This document shows, piece after piece, positions 55,625 to 63,782 of a stretch of DNA of 64,000 nucleotides; positions within the stretch are counted from its first letter, which is position 1, and the number at the start of each line of letters is the position of its first letter. The notes under the pieces are model-generated. The model did no database searches, was not told the origin of the DNA, and saw only the letters and a program-made list of their open reading frames with translations. The stretch is from an uncultured Bacteroidales bacterium. Lineage in GTDB: Bacteria; Bacteroidota; Bacteroidia; Bacteroidales; F082. Location of the stretch: NCBI GenBank assembly GCA_905234765.1, contig CAJOIF010000027.1, positions 1 to 64,000 on the forward strand, written 5' to 3'. The position numbers and the translations under genes were made by a program.

Positions 55625-57796
55625 TCAGAGCTTCCAGATAGCTTCTACTTTCAAGTCTGTCTTGTGATTTCCCTCAATCAGTGTCAACCCACTGCCGATT
55701 TCGTCACGGTCGTGGTAGAGGGTGCTGCCAATGCGGGCATAAAGTGTCAAGGCCTTGAAAGGCTTCCATTTGCCTAACAAATACATCCTTATGCCTTTGC
55801 CGTAAAGGGCTGGCACCGAGAAGGAATATAGTACATCGCTCTCGTAGGCGTACACGCGGGCATCGTAGTCCTCGGCATCGAACAGCGCATAGCGGAAAGT
55901 GAGGCTAAACGGCTTGTTTTCAGGCTTGTAGGCGATGTCCTGACAGATGAAGAATCCTTGTTCGTCGCTGCCGTCGTCGTTGCGGTAGTGGGCATATTCG
56001 GCCTTGTTGCTGAAATGGAAGTCCCTGCCAATCTGATAGTTGATGTTGAACCGCACGGAGTTCTTTGTGTAGAAGATGGGGTAGTGGCTGAAGACGAAAG
56101 CGTCGGTCGAGTTCTTCATCTTGGTTTTCGAGCGGATTTGCAGGTAGGCGTCGACGCGCTTGCTGAAGCTATGGCTGAGGCGAAGGTAGTAGTCGTGGCC
56201 CCAGCTGGGTGCGTTGACTTGTGAGGTGAGCCATGTGAACCGAAACTGGTCGGCGTAGGCCAAGAGGTTCCAATAAGGCGCGGGTGCAGCTTCCATGCCG
56301 AGGTAGACTCCTCGTTGTCCTTGGTTGCGGCTGCCTTCGCCGAAAGCGTTCGAAAACAGGTTTTGGTAGGCCTTGCCATAGTCGCGGTACATAAGGGTGA
56401 AGTTGATGTATCCCGCTGGTTTTACGGTCATTCCGACAAGTCCAGCGTAAGATTTTATGTCTTTGAGCTTGTCGGCAGGGCGGAGGGCGGTGCTGTCGTG
56501 GTTGTAGCTCATGGCACCCTCGGCGAAGAGGGCGTATTTGCCTTTGACGTATTTGAAGTCGATGCCTTGGTTGGTGAGGCTTTTCCCTTGGAAATAGAAC
56601 TGGTTGTAATGGCTCGGCTTGAGTTGCAGAGGGGCACTGAGCCAGGTGTGGTGCAGGGTGTAGCCGACTTCAAAATGTGCACGGGCAAAGGCGAGATGGG
56701 TGCCTGCCACCTGTTGCCGGATGGCGTGGCGGTCCTGAATCTCACCGATGGTGCGGTGATAGCCTGTCTCTTGCAGGCTGCTGACGAGTTCCACTTCGTT
56801 TAGGCTGTCGGCCACGCTGATGTTGGCGTCCATTTTGCGGTTGCTGTAGAAAAAGGTGCCGCTGAAGGCCTTCCAGCCGAGGGTGACTGCCGCGCCACGC
56901 ATGAAGGCGTACTCGCTGGCAGAGGCTTTGGGTGTGATGCCACGTCCCTGCTTCATGACGCTGCTGCCCGCCCCAGCCTTGCCGAAGGTCATGCCGGACC
57001 ATAGCGTAAGTCCTTGACCGAAAGACAGTTGGTAATCGCCCGCCACAGCTGCCTTCACGATACCCAAGTCCTTGGCATAGAGGTGAAACCCGACAAAATC
57101 AAAGCCACGAGGGTAGTTGTTGCCGAGCATGGCCTTGACGGTGTCGCTGAGTTTGTTGGTGAAAAACGGCTCTCCAGGGTCTTGCTCCAAGACGAAGCCC
57201 GCACGAATCTTGTTCCTATAATTATAGGTGTATTTGAGTTGGTATTTCTGTGGATTGCCAAGATAGCGCGAGTTGGGTTTAGCCAATAGTGCCGAATCGC
57301 TGAGCGGGTCGTAACCTTGCTGATGCTCAAGGATTTGCTCATAACGTCCCACAATTTGGTGCTTGCCGTATCGCGCCATTTTCTTGAGCGTGATTTTATC
57401 GTCTTTTTTGTTCTCGCCGATGTAAACGATGGGGGCGAGGATGCTGAGGGTCTGCGCGTCGAAGCCTTCCACCATCTCTAATTCCTCAAGAAACAGGAAG
57501 TCGCCGTAATAGCGGCGGTATTGTTGAAGTGCTTCGTACTGGAAGACATTGATGAGACGCAGTTCCACTAACTGGTGCATGTCGTCGCTGTTGAGGTTGA
57601 CGGGGTTCTCGCTCAGGAAGATGTAGTTCTCCATAAGGTCCTCGAAATCAGTGTCGTCGTCGCTGTCCTCGGCCAAACGCTCCACCTGCTCGATGAGTAG
57701 GGCGTTCAAGGCATCGGTGTTGAGGGTGTCGCGAACGGTCTGGGCCTTCGCGAAAAAGCCTGTGAGGAGGAATAATATGAGAATCAGCCGCTTCAT
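55625..57796 (-). CDS. Exported helix-hairpin-helix protein with outer-membrane barrel
   Basis: 723 residues. Signal peptide MKRLILILFLLTGFFAKAQ. Residues about 60-125 are a helix-hairpin-helix region (NPVNLNSDDMHQLVELRLIN, LEELEMVEGFDAQTLSILAP), the same module that ComEA-type proteins use. From about 135 the sequence becomes alternating amphipathic strands rich in Tyr, Phe and Arg up to the terminal KTDLKVEAIWKL, typical of an outer-membrane beta-barrel. Many Bacteroidota encode such proteins; the role is unknown. It overlaps the upstream PorV/PorQ-like gene by four bases, so the two are translated together. Confidence 0.85.
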   Translation of the reverse strand: MKRLILILFLLTGFFAKAQTVRDTLNTDALNALLIEQVERLAEDSDDDTDFEDLMENYIFLSENPVNLNSDDMHQLVELRLINVFQYEALQQYRRYYGDFLFLEELEMVEGFDAQTLSILAPIVYIGENKKDDKITLKKMARYGKHQIVGRYEQILEHQQGYDPLSDSALLAKPNSRYLGNPQKYQLKYTYNYRNKIRAGFVLEQDPGEPFFTNKLSDTVKAMLGNNYPRGFDFVGFHLYAKDLGIVKAAVAGDYQLSFGQGLTLWSGMTFGKAGAGSSVMKQGRGITPKASASEYAFMRGAAVTLGWKAFSGTFFYSNRKMDANISVADSLNEVELVSSLQETGYHRTIGEIQDRHAIRQQVAGTHLAFARAHFEVGYTLHHTWLSAPLQLKPSHYNQFYFQGKSLTNQGIDFKYVKGKYALFAEGAMSYNHDSTALRPADKLKDIKSYAGLVGMTVKPAGYINFTLMYRDYGKAYQNLFSNAFGEGSRNQGQRGVYLGMEAAPAPYWNLLAYADQFRFTWLTSQVNAPSWGHDYYLRLSHSFSKRVDAYLQIRSKTKMKNSTDAFVFSHYPIFYTKNSVRFNINYQIGRDFHFSNKAEYAHYRNDDGSDEQGFFICQDIAYKPENKPFSLTFRYALFDAEDYDARVYAYESDVLYSFSVPALYGKGIRMYLLGKWKPFKALTLYARIGSTLYHDRDEIGSGLTLIEGNHKTDLKVEAIWKL

Positions 57797-58623
57797 GATT
57801 TTTTCCCGATGCTGAAGATCATGCCGACTTGGACGGATGGACCAAGTTCTTGATGCAGCTGCCCCGCCACGTCAATGCGGACGAAGCGGATGCCGTAGCC
57901 GACGCCGAAGGTGAGGATGCCAGGGTTGGTCTGGACTCCGGCACGGAGGAAGAGGTTCTTGACCGCCTCGTATTCCAATCCACCGCGTAGGCTGACTCCC
58001 TCGCGTTCGGTGTTTTTCTCGATGTCGCATTGTCCCACGAATTCTTTCGTGAACTGATAGGCCGCGCCGAAGCGGAACACGATGGGAAGACGGTTCTGGT
58101 AGAGGCTTTGCTCGATTTTGAAGCTGACTGGGTTGAAGATATAGGTGCCGAGGCGTAGTTTCGACGTGACCTGCGACTGCATCCCCAACTCAAAAGTGAC
58201 CGCGCTGTGTCTGCCGTAGTCGTTGCCGATGTGGATGGAGAGGTAGTCCAGCTGTAGGCCGATTTTCAGGTATGGGCCGAAATCTTTGGCATAGGCCAAG
58301 CCGATCTTGTTTTCGTTGTATTTCGAGGAACCGAACTGGTTGAAACTCAGTCCCAGACAGCCGAATTTCACGGGCAGTGCCAACGCGCCGCATTTGTAGG
58401 CCGTCTCAGGCAGCATCCAACGGTTTTCATAGTACAGCCCGAGGCTGAATTGGTCCAGATTGGCCATTCCCGCCGGGTTGTTCTGCAGGGCCCATAGCCC
58501 ACAGGAAGCCGCCGAGCAGCCTCCCATGGCGGCCGTACGACCTCCGATAGGGTTGATGAAGTCGTAGGCAAAAGTGACTGAAACGGAGAAGGTTATGAGG
58601 ATGAGTAGAAGTGCTTTCTTCAT
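57793..58623 (-). CDS. PorV/PorQ-like outer-membrane beta-barrel protein
   Basis: 276 residues with signal peptide MKKALLLILITFSVSVTFA. FINPIGGRTAAMGGCSAASC followed by LWALQNNPAGMANLDQFSLG is the N-terminal signature of the FadL-like PorV/PorQ group of T9SS-associated barrels; the rest alternates strand and turn and ends LGPSVQVGMIFSIGKKS. At 276 residues it is shorter than P. gingivalis PorV or PorQ (about 330-390). With gingipain-like T9SS cargo in the same window a T9SS link is possible, but this may simply be a generic member of the family. Confidence 0.75.
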   Translation of the reverse strand: MKKALLLILITFSVSVTFAYDFINPIGGRTAAMGGCSAASCGLWALQNNPAGMANLDQFSLGLYYENRWMLPETAYKCGALALPVKFGCLGLSFNQFGSSKYNENKIGLAYAKDFGPYLKIGLQLDYLSIHIGNDYGRHSAVTFELGMQSQVTSKLRLGTYIFNPVSFKIEQSLYQNRLPIVFRFGAAYQFTKEFVGQCDIEKNTEREGVSLRGGLEYEAVKNLFLRAGVQTNPGILTFGVGYGIRFVRIDVAGQLHQELGPSVQVGMIFSIGKKS

Positions 58624-58642
58624 AGATTGCGTTTTAACGGTG

Positions 58643-58650
58643 CAAATTTA
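58643..58650 (-). promoter_or_regulatory. Promoter -7 box of the PorV/PorQ-like gene
   Basis: CAAATTTA on the plus strand is TAAATTTG on the minus strand, 20 bases before the ATG at 58623. It would drive the overlapping pair with the helix-hairpin-helix gene. Confidence 0.45.
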
Positions 58651-58729
58651 GTGGTGTTTTGCAAAAAATCAAAGTTTTTGGCGCGATAGGCGGCAAAATT
58701 CCTTATTTTCGCAAGCTAAAACTATTCTT

Positions 58730-59230
58730 ATGAATGTCTTTCTCATCATCACCGCCGTATTGCTTGTCCTGTTGGGACTGTTCGGTGCTCTTGTGCCAGG
58801 GGTCGCGGGCCCGCCGTTCAGTTTCCTTGGACTGCTGGTGCTTTCGTTTGTCAGTGGCATCGAATATTCCGTAAGTTTTTTGGTAGTGATGGGGGTGATA
58901 GCGGCCATCGTTTTTGCCTTGGATTATGTGGTGCCGATATGGGGCACGAAGAAGTTGGGTGGCACCAAAGCAGGCGTGCGAGGCAGTACCATCGGCTTGA
59001 TTTTGGGCCTTTTGGTGACGTTCCTGTTTCCCATCGGTTTCATCGCAGTGCTGGTGGGGCCGTTTTTGGGAGCCTATATCGGTGAGAAACGGGCAGGTAC
59101 CGACGAAGGCCACGCAATGAAAGCCGCTTTCGGCTCGTTCGTGGGTTTTCTGGTCGGCACGGGGCTGAAGGTGATTTACGCCTGTGTGTGCATTTTTTAT
59201 GTGGTTAAGGATTTAATCAAATTGATATGA
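58730..59230 (+). CDS. DUF456 membrane protein
   Basis: 166 residues with four or more hydrophobic segments: VFLIITAVLLVLLGLFGALV, FLVVMGVIAAIVFALDYVV, GLILGLLVTFLFPIGFIAVL and the glycine-rich GPFLGAYIGEKRAGTDEGHA typical of DUF456, whose function is unknown. The stop overlaps the next ATG by four bases (ATGA), coupling it to the transketolase genes. Confidence 0.9.
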   Translation: MNVFLIITAVLLVLLGLFGALVPGVAGPPFSFLGLLVLSFVSGIEYSVSFLVVMGVIAAIVFALDYVVPIWGTKKLGGTKAGVRGSTIGLILGLLVTFLFPIGFIAVLVGPFLGAYIGEKRAGTDEGHAMKAAFGSFVGFLVGTGLKVIYACVCIFYVVKDLIKLI

Positions 59231-60042
59231 TAGGATTGCAAGGTCTGGAAGAGAAAGCGAGGCACATTCGCGAACTTATTTTGACCGCTTTGACGGAAGC
59301 CGGCTCGGGACATACGGGCGGCTCGCTGGATTTGGTGGATATCTTCACCGTGTTGTATTTCAATCATTTGCGCCATGACCCGCAAAACCCGCTTTGGGAA
59401 GACCGCGACAAGGTGGTGCTGTCTATCGGGCATACCGCGCCAGTGCTGTATGCGACTTTAGCAGCAGCAGGCTATTTCCCTGAGGAAGAGATGCTTACGC
59501 TGCGCAAACTGGGCAGCCGTCTGCAAGGGCATCCGAGCTATGAGTTTCAGCTGCCTGGCTTGGAGACGTGTTCGGGAAGTCTCGGACAAGGTCTCGGCGT
59601 GGCGCTCGGCATGGCGTTGGCGGCCAAGATGGACGGCAAGCCGAACCGCGTCTTTTGCATCATGGGCGACGGCGAGCAGCAGGAAGGCAGTGTGTGGGAA
59701 ACAGCCATGGCAGCAGCGCATCACCATGTCGACAACCTCTGCGCCATCATCGACCGCAACCGCCTGCAAATCGACGGCGGCACCGAAACGGTGATGGCCA
59801 TCGACCCACTGCGCGACAAATGGACGGCTTTCGGCTGGAATGCCATCGAGATCGACGGACACGACATGGAACAAATCAAGATGGCACTGGATTTTGCCGA
59901 CAAGACCGAAAGCAGACCCACCGTCATCATCGCCGACACCATCATGGGAAAAGGCATCCCATCCATCGAAAACGATTACCACTGGCACGGCAAGGTGCCG
60001 ACCAAGGAACAATTGTCTGTGTTTTTAGACGAATTGTCGTAG
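59227..60042 (+). CDS. Transketolase, N-terminal subunit
   Basis: 271 residues holding the thiamine diphosphate domain: SGHTGGSLDLVDIFTVLYFN, GHPSYEFQLPGLETCSGSLG, then IMGDGEQQEGSVWETAMAAA with the GDG metal motif and IIDRNRLQIDGGTETVMAI. With the next gene it forms a split transketolase that exchanges two-carbon units between pentose and glycolytic sugars. The stop TAG lies inside a 28-bp palindrome. Confidence 0.95.
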   Translation: MIGLQGLEEKARHIRELILTALTEAGSGHTGGSLDLVDIFTVLYFNHLRHDPQNPLWEDRDKVVLSIGHTAPVLYATLAAAGYFPEEEMLTLRKLGSRLQGHPSYEFQLPGLETCSGSLGQGLGVALGMALAAKMDGKPNRVFCIMGDGEQQEGSVWETAMAAAHHHVDNLCAIIDRNRLQIDGGTETVMAIDPLRDKWTAFGWNAIEIDGHDMEQIKMALDFADKTESRPTVIIADTIMGKGIPSIENDYHWHGKVPTKEQLSVFLDELS

Positions 60043-60066
60043 AGACGCAATGCATTGCGTCTCTAC
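60039..60066. repeat. Perfect 28-bp palindrome between the transketolase genes
   Basis: Two 14-base arms (GTAGAGACGCAATG and its exact complement) without a loop. It contains the stop codon of the N-terminal subunit and ends 15 bases before the ATG of the C-terminal subunit. The sequence type is known as an interspersed palindrome in several phyla. As RNA it would fold into a tight hairpin between the two cistrons. Confidence 0.9.
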
Positions 60067-60081
60067 AAAACGAAATATAAT

Positions 60082-61962
60082 ATGAATTACACCAATAAAG
60101 GCAACAAACCCACAAAAACTGGTTTCGGCGAAGGTGTTCTCGCCGCTGCACAAAAAAACAATAATGTGGTCGGTCTGGGAGCCGACATCACCAATTCGGT
60201 AGGCATGAACCTCTTTGCCGAGGCATACCCCGACAGGTTTTTCTCCATGGGCATCGCCGAACAGGACGCTGTGTCCACTGCCGCCGGATTGGCCTTGAGC
60301 GGCAAGACACCTGTCTTCAGCACCTATGGCGTGTTTGCCGCGCATCGCGCCAACGACCAGATCCGTATTTCGTTGTGTTACAACAATGTGCATGTCGTCA
60401 TTGGCGGTGCCCATGCAGGCGTGTCGGTCGGCCCCGACGGAGCCACGCACCAGGCTTTGGAGGACATCGCCGCCATGCGCGTTCTGCCCAATATGACGGT
60501 CATCTCGCCTTGCGACGCCACCCAAGCCAAAATCGCCACCGAGAAAGCCATTTTGGAATGCCAAGGCCCTGTATATGTGCGTTTTGGCCGTGAGCCAATG
60601 CCCGATTTTACCGATGAAAGCCAAGAGTTTGAGATAGGGAAGGCCCAGCTGATGCAAGAGGGCTCGGATGTCACCATCGTCGCCACGGGCCATGAGGTGT
60701 GGGAAGCGCTCGAAGCCGCTCACATGCTCGACCACCTGGGCATCTCGGCCCGCATCGTTAACATGCACACCATCAAGCCGTTGGACGGCGCGATTTTGAA
60801 CAAAGCCGCCGACGAGACCCGCATGATCTTCACCGTCGAAGAGCACCAAATCGTGGGCGGTTTGGGGAGTGCCGTGGCAGAGTATCTCGCGGAACATCAC
60901 CCGATTCGCGTGTGCCGCATCGGTATGGACGACCGCTTCGGCGAGTCGGGGAAAGCCGCCGCGTTGATGCACAAGTTCGGCCTCGATGCCGCCGGTATCG
61001 TCAACCGTGTCCTCGAAGAGGTGGCCAAGGACGACCTCAGCGTGTTCATCCCCAAGATGGACAAGCCGTTCTCTACTTATCCTAAAGGATTGTACACGAG
61101 CAAGATATTGTACGACGGCTACGACTTCCACGACGAGTCGACCTTCGAGAACTGCTACGACACCAAAGTCTACAAGCATTACATCGCCCAAGGCAAGCGA
61201 GGCCACGAGGTGCGCGAGACCTTGGCCCGCTCGCTCCACGACCATTTCATCACCTACGAGCTCTACAAGATGCTTGACCAGTATGATGAAAAGGATGTCA
61301 TCGGCATCATGGGCGGTCATGCCAAGCGCCGTGACGACCCAGGCTATCGTCAAATTGTGTTTTTGAGCAAGAAACTGACTGAAATGGGGCGTTTGATGGT
61401 CACGGGTGGAGGCCCGGGAGCGATGGAGGCCACGCATCTTGGGGCTTGGATGGCGGGTAGGAGCGAGGCTGAGACCAACGAGGCGGTAGACATGCTCGTC
61501 CCATCGCCGACCTTCAAGGACGAAGGCTGGCTGCGTCGCAGCTTCGAGGTGATGGAACGTTTCCCGTGCGTGACGGAGTACCGCAGCCTCGCCATCCCCA
61601 CGTGGTACTACGGCCACGAGCCGACGGCACCATTTGCCACTGACATCGCCAAGTATTTCGACAATAGCGTACGTGAGGACGGCATCGTCACCATCGCCAA
61701 GGGCGGCATCATCTACACGCCCGGCAGCGCAGGCACCATGCAGGAAATCTTCCAAGACGCTGGCCAAAATCACTACGAAAGCGAAGGCTTCGCCAGCCCG
61801 ATGATCTTTATGGGCAAAGACTATTACACCAACTGTATGCCCGCCTATTCGCTGCTCAAAGACCTGAGCGACAGAGGCTTGTTCAAGAACATGATTCTCA
61901 CCATCTCCGACGACAACGACGAGATTATTGAGGCAATTGTGAGGTTTAAGGAAGGGAATTAA
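60082..61962 (+). CDS. Transketolase C-terminal subunit fused to a LOG-type nucleotide phosphoribohydrolase domain
   Basis: 626 residues from the ATG at 60082, chosen because the region before it is palindrome. Residues about 1-315 are the transketolase Pyr and C-terminal domains (FSMGIAEQDAVSTAAGLALS, GGAHAGVSVGPDGATHQALE, HTIKPLDGAILNKAADETRM). From about residue 326 (an internal Met at 61057) a Rossmann-type LOG domain follows: LMVTGGGPGAMEATHLGAWM (about 438-457) and TPGSAGTMQEIFQDAGQNHY, a variant of the PGGxGTxxE motif with its Glu kept. LOG/PpnN enzymes release ribose 5-phosphate from nucleoside monophosphates; transketolase uses that sugar. I know of no established fusion of this kind. 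No stop or frameshift lies at the joint. Confidence 0.88.
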   Translation: MNYTNKGNKPTKTGFGEGVLAAAQKNNNVVGLGADITNSVGMNLFAEAYPDRFFSMGIAEQDAVSTAAGLALSGKTPVFSTYGVFAAHRANDQIRISLCYNNVHVVIGGAHAGVSVGPDGATHQALEDIAAMRVLPNMTVISPCDATQAKIATEKAILECQGPVYVRFGREPMPDFTDESQEFEIGKAQLMQEGSDVTIVATGHEVWEALEAAHMLDHLGISARIVNMHTIKPLDGAILNKAADETRMIFTVEEHQIVGGLGSAVAEYLAEHHPIRVCRIGMDDRFGESGKAAALMHKFGLDAAGIVNRVLEEVAKDDLSVFIPKMDKPFSTYPKGLYTSKILYDGYDFHDESTFENCYDTKVYKHYIAQGKRGHEVRETLARSLHDHFITYELYKMLDQYDEKDVIGIMGGHAKRRDDPGYRQIVFLSKKLTEMGRLMVTGGGPGAMEATHLGAWMAGRSEAETNEAVDMLVPSPTFKDEGWLRRSFEVMERFPCVTEYRSLAIPTWYYGHEPTAPFATDIAKYFDNSVREDGIVTIAKGGIIYTPGSAGTMQEIFQDAGQNHYESEGFASPMIFMGKDYYTNCMPAYSLLKDLSDRGLFKNMILTISDDNDEIIEAIVRFKEGN

Positions 61963-62020
61963 TCTGGTCTCCTAAACCGATCCCCCGTCTGTTCAATCAC
62001 CGCCCACCTTCAGTTAAGTT

Positions 62021-63469
62021 TTATCTGAATAAATCTTTTAGCGTCACCTGTTGGTTCACATCTTTCGAGTGCTCACCCTGATGCATCCCTTCGGTCGTCA
62101 CCATCACCAGCTGCACCGAGTGCGTCTTCTTGTGTTGCCTGCTGGCCAGGAACGCATCAATCTTGTTGGCCAGTTCGCGTTCATACTTCTTGTCTATCAC
62201 AAACTCATGCTCGCTGAATTTCATCTCGCAGAGATAGTCCGTCCGCTCGCCCTTCCATTCCAGCACTAAGTCAATTTGGGCGGCATCACCACTCGGAGCC
62301 ATGCCGCTCCAGCAGTAGTTGCGGCTGATGGTTGCTATGCGCAGCGCCTGTTTCATCTGCTCCATGTGCTCGATGCACAGCACCTCGAACGTGTTCCCAG
62401 CCCAGGTGTAGAACGAGGATGTGCGTTGGATGCTCCTCCAGTTGCCCGCATTCGTGCCTTTGCCGTGGATGAAATGGAGATAGAACAGCGAGAAAAAGTC
62501 CTTTAGCTGGTACACCGTTTCAACCCGTTCCTTGCCATACCTGGGATATTCTCGCGTGATACCCGATTCGTGTAGGTTGTCCAGTAGCTTGCTGAAAGTC
62601 CCGCCCAGTTCCATGCCGACAGCTTCTGCCAGCTCTCTTCGCGTCATGCCATAAAACTTCGTCCCCAATGCCTTCACCACGTCCACATACCGCTCCGATG
62701 AGGCATACAAGCCCGTATATACATCCTTGAACTCCTGATGAATCTTTTCGTCCTTGAAGAAGAAGTCGTCAATATTCTCCGTCAGATTTTTCTCGTAGTC
62801 AATCCGGTCCAGATAATACGGAATGCCTCCGAAAGCCATGTATGCCACAGCTATCTCGTAGCGTGACAAATGGAAACCATGCTTCTTGAAATACAGCTCG
62901 CACTCCTTCAACATGAACGGCAGCAGCTTGATGGTTCCTGTCAGTCGGCCATGCAATCCGCCATAGTCGCGAATCACATTGTCAAGCATCCAACTTGTGG
63001 CCGAACCGCATACCACCAGCACGATGTTGCGCTGACGGTCAGCCCATGAGTTCCAGAAATAGCCCAGTTCCATAATCAACTCCGTCGGTTGAGGACCAGC
63101 CAACCATGGCAATTCATCCAAAAACACCACGCGCCGCTTCGCGCGCACGCCTTCCAGATATTTCTTCAATAGGCGGAAGGCCTCTCGCCAGCATGTTGGT
63201 TTAGGCGTGTCCTCGGGCATACCAAAGTCCAACAGGCTCTCATAGAAATGATCCAACTGGATTTGCTTATACGTGCGCTCGTCCTTATCCTTGATATAGG
63301 CTCCGATGGCTCGGAACGCAATCTTGTTCTTGTACACTTCTTCCACAAGATACGACTTGCCCACGCGCCTACGGCCATAGATGGCCACAAACTCTGACTT
63401 TGAGCTTTTCAGAAACCGCTCCAGTTTCGTGATTTCTTCTTCACGTCCAATGATACTATTGTATGCCAT
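62021..63469 (-). CDS. AAA ATPase of the DUF234 group
   Basis: 482 residues. Walker A IYGRRRVGKSYLVEEVYKNK near the N-terminus, Walker B RRVVFLDELPWLAG, then the archaeal-ATPase-like middle (FMLKECELYFKKHG, YMAFGGIPYYLDRI) and a C-terminal DUF234/PD-(D/E)xK-like part (GDAAQIDLVLEWKGERTDYL, CEMKFSEHEF), whose Asp, Glu and Lys spacing fits a nuclease fold. Paralogues are common in Bacteroidota; function is unknown. It stands alone. Confidence 0.87.
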   Translation of the reverse strand: MAYNSIIGREEEITKLERFLKSSKSEFVAIYGRRRVGKSYLVEEVYKNKIAFRAIGAYIKDKDERTYKQIQLDHFYESLLDFGMPEDTPKPTCWREAFRLLKKYLEGVRAKRRVVFLDELPWLAGPQPTELIMELGYFWNSWADRQRNIVLVVCGSATSWMLDNVIRDYGGLHGRLTGTIKLLPFMLKECELYFKKHGFHLSRYEIAVAYMAFGGIPYYLDRIDYEKNLTENIDDFFFKDEKIHQEFKDVYTGLYASSERYVDVVKALGTKFYGMTRRELAEAVGMELGGTFSKLLDNLHESGITREYPRYGKERVETVYQLKDFFSLFYLHFIHGKGTNAGNWRSIQRTSSFYTWAGNTFEVLCIEHMEQMKQALRIATISRNYCWSGMAPSGDAAQIDLVLEWKGERTDYLCEMKFSEHEFVIDKKYERELANKIDAFLASRQHKKTHSVQLVMVTTEGMHQGEHSKDVNQQVTLKDLFR

Positions 63470-63782
63470 AATCCCTGTGTTTTTGACGATGCGAAATTAC
63501 AAAAACATTCCCATTTCCCACAAAAAAAATCAGCCATTTTCAAAAAAAAGTCAAAAACGGCTGACTTTTATTGAAATCTAAAGTGTGTTGGCAGGGGGGG
63601 ATTAAACAAAATAATTCCACTATTTTTCAAACGAATCGTAAAAAGTTGTACTTTTGCAACCGAAAAACCCGTACTGCGGGCGAAAATGCAATAACAATAA
63701 CAATAACGAAAGCCCACTTTTACGGGTGGAAAGTGCAGTAACAATAACATTAACAATACAATAACAATAACATAAGAGAGCA
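63470..63782 (+). other. Gene-free region with promoter and CAATAA hexamer arrays
   Basis: No coding frame. A -7 box TACTTTTG lies at 63649-63656. A hairpin CCCG-TACTG-CGGG follows at 63668-63680. CAATAA occurs three times in a row at 63689-63706. After a 29-base interruption a second run of CAGTAA, CAATAA, CATTAA, CAATA, CAATAA, CAATAA and CATAAG fills about 63736-63776. The ATG of the last gene is seven bases further. The hexamers form most of its 5' leader. Confidence 0.7.

Noticed and set aside
60025..61773. 582-codon open frame on the minus strand opposite the transketolase-LOG gene
   Set aside because: It mirrors a real gene with clear domains; the antisense protein has no recognisable motif, and GC-rich codon use explains its length.
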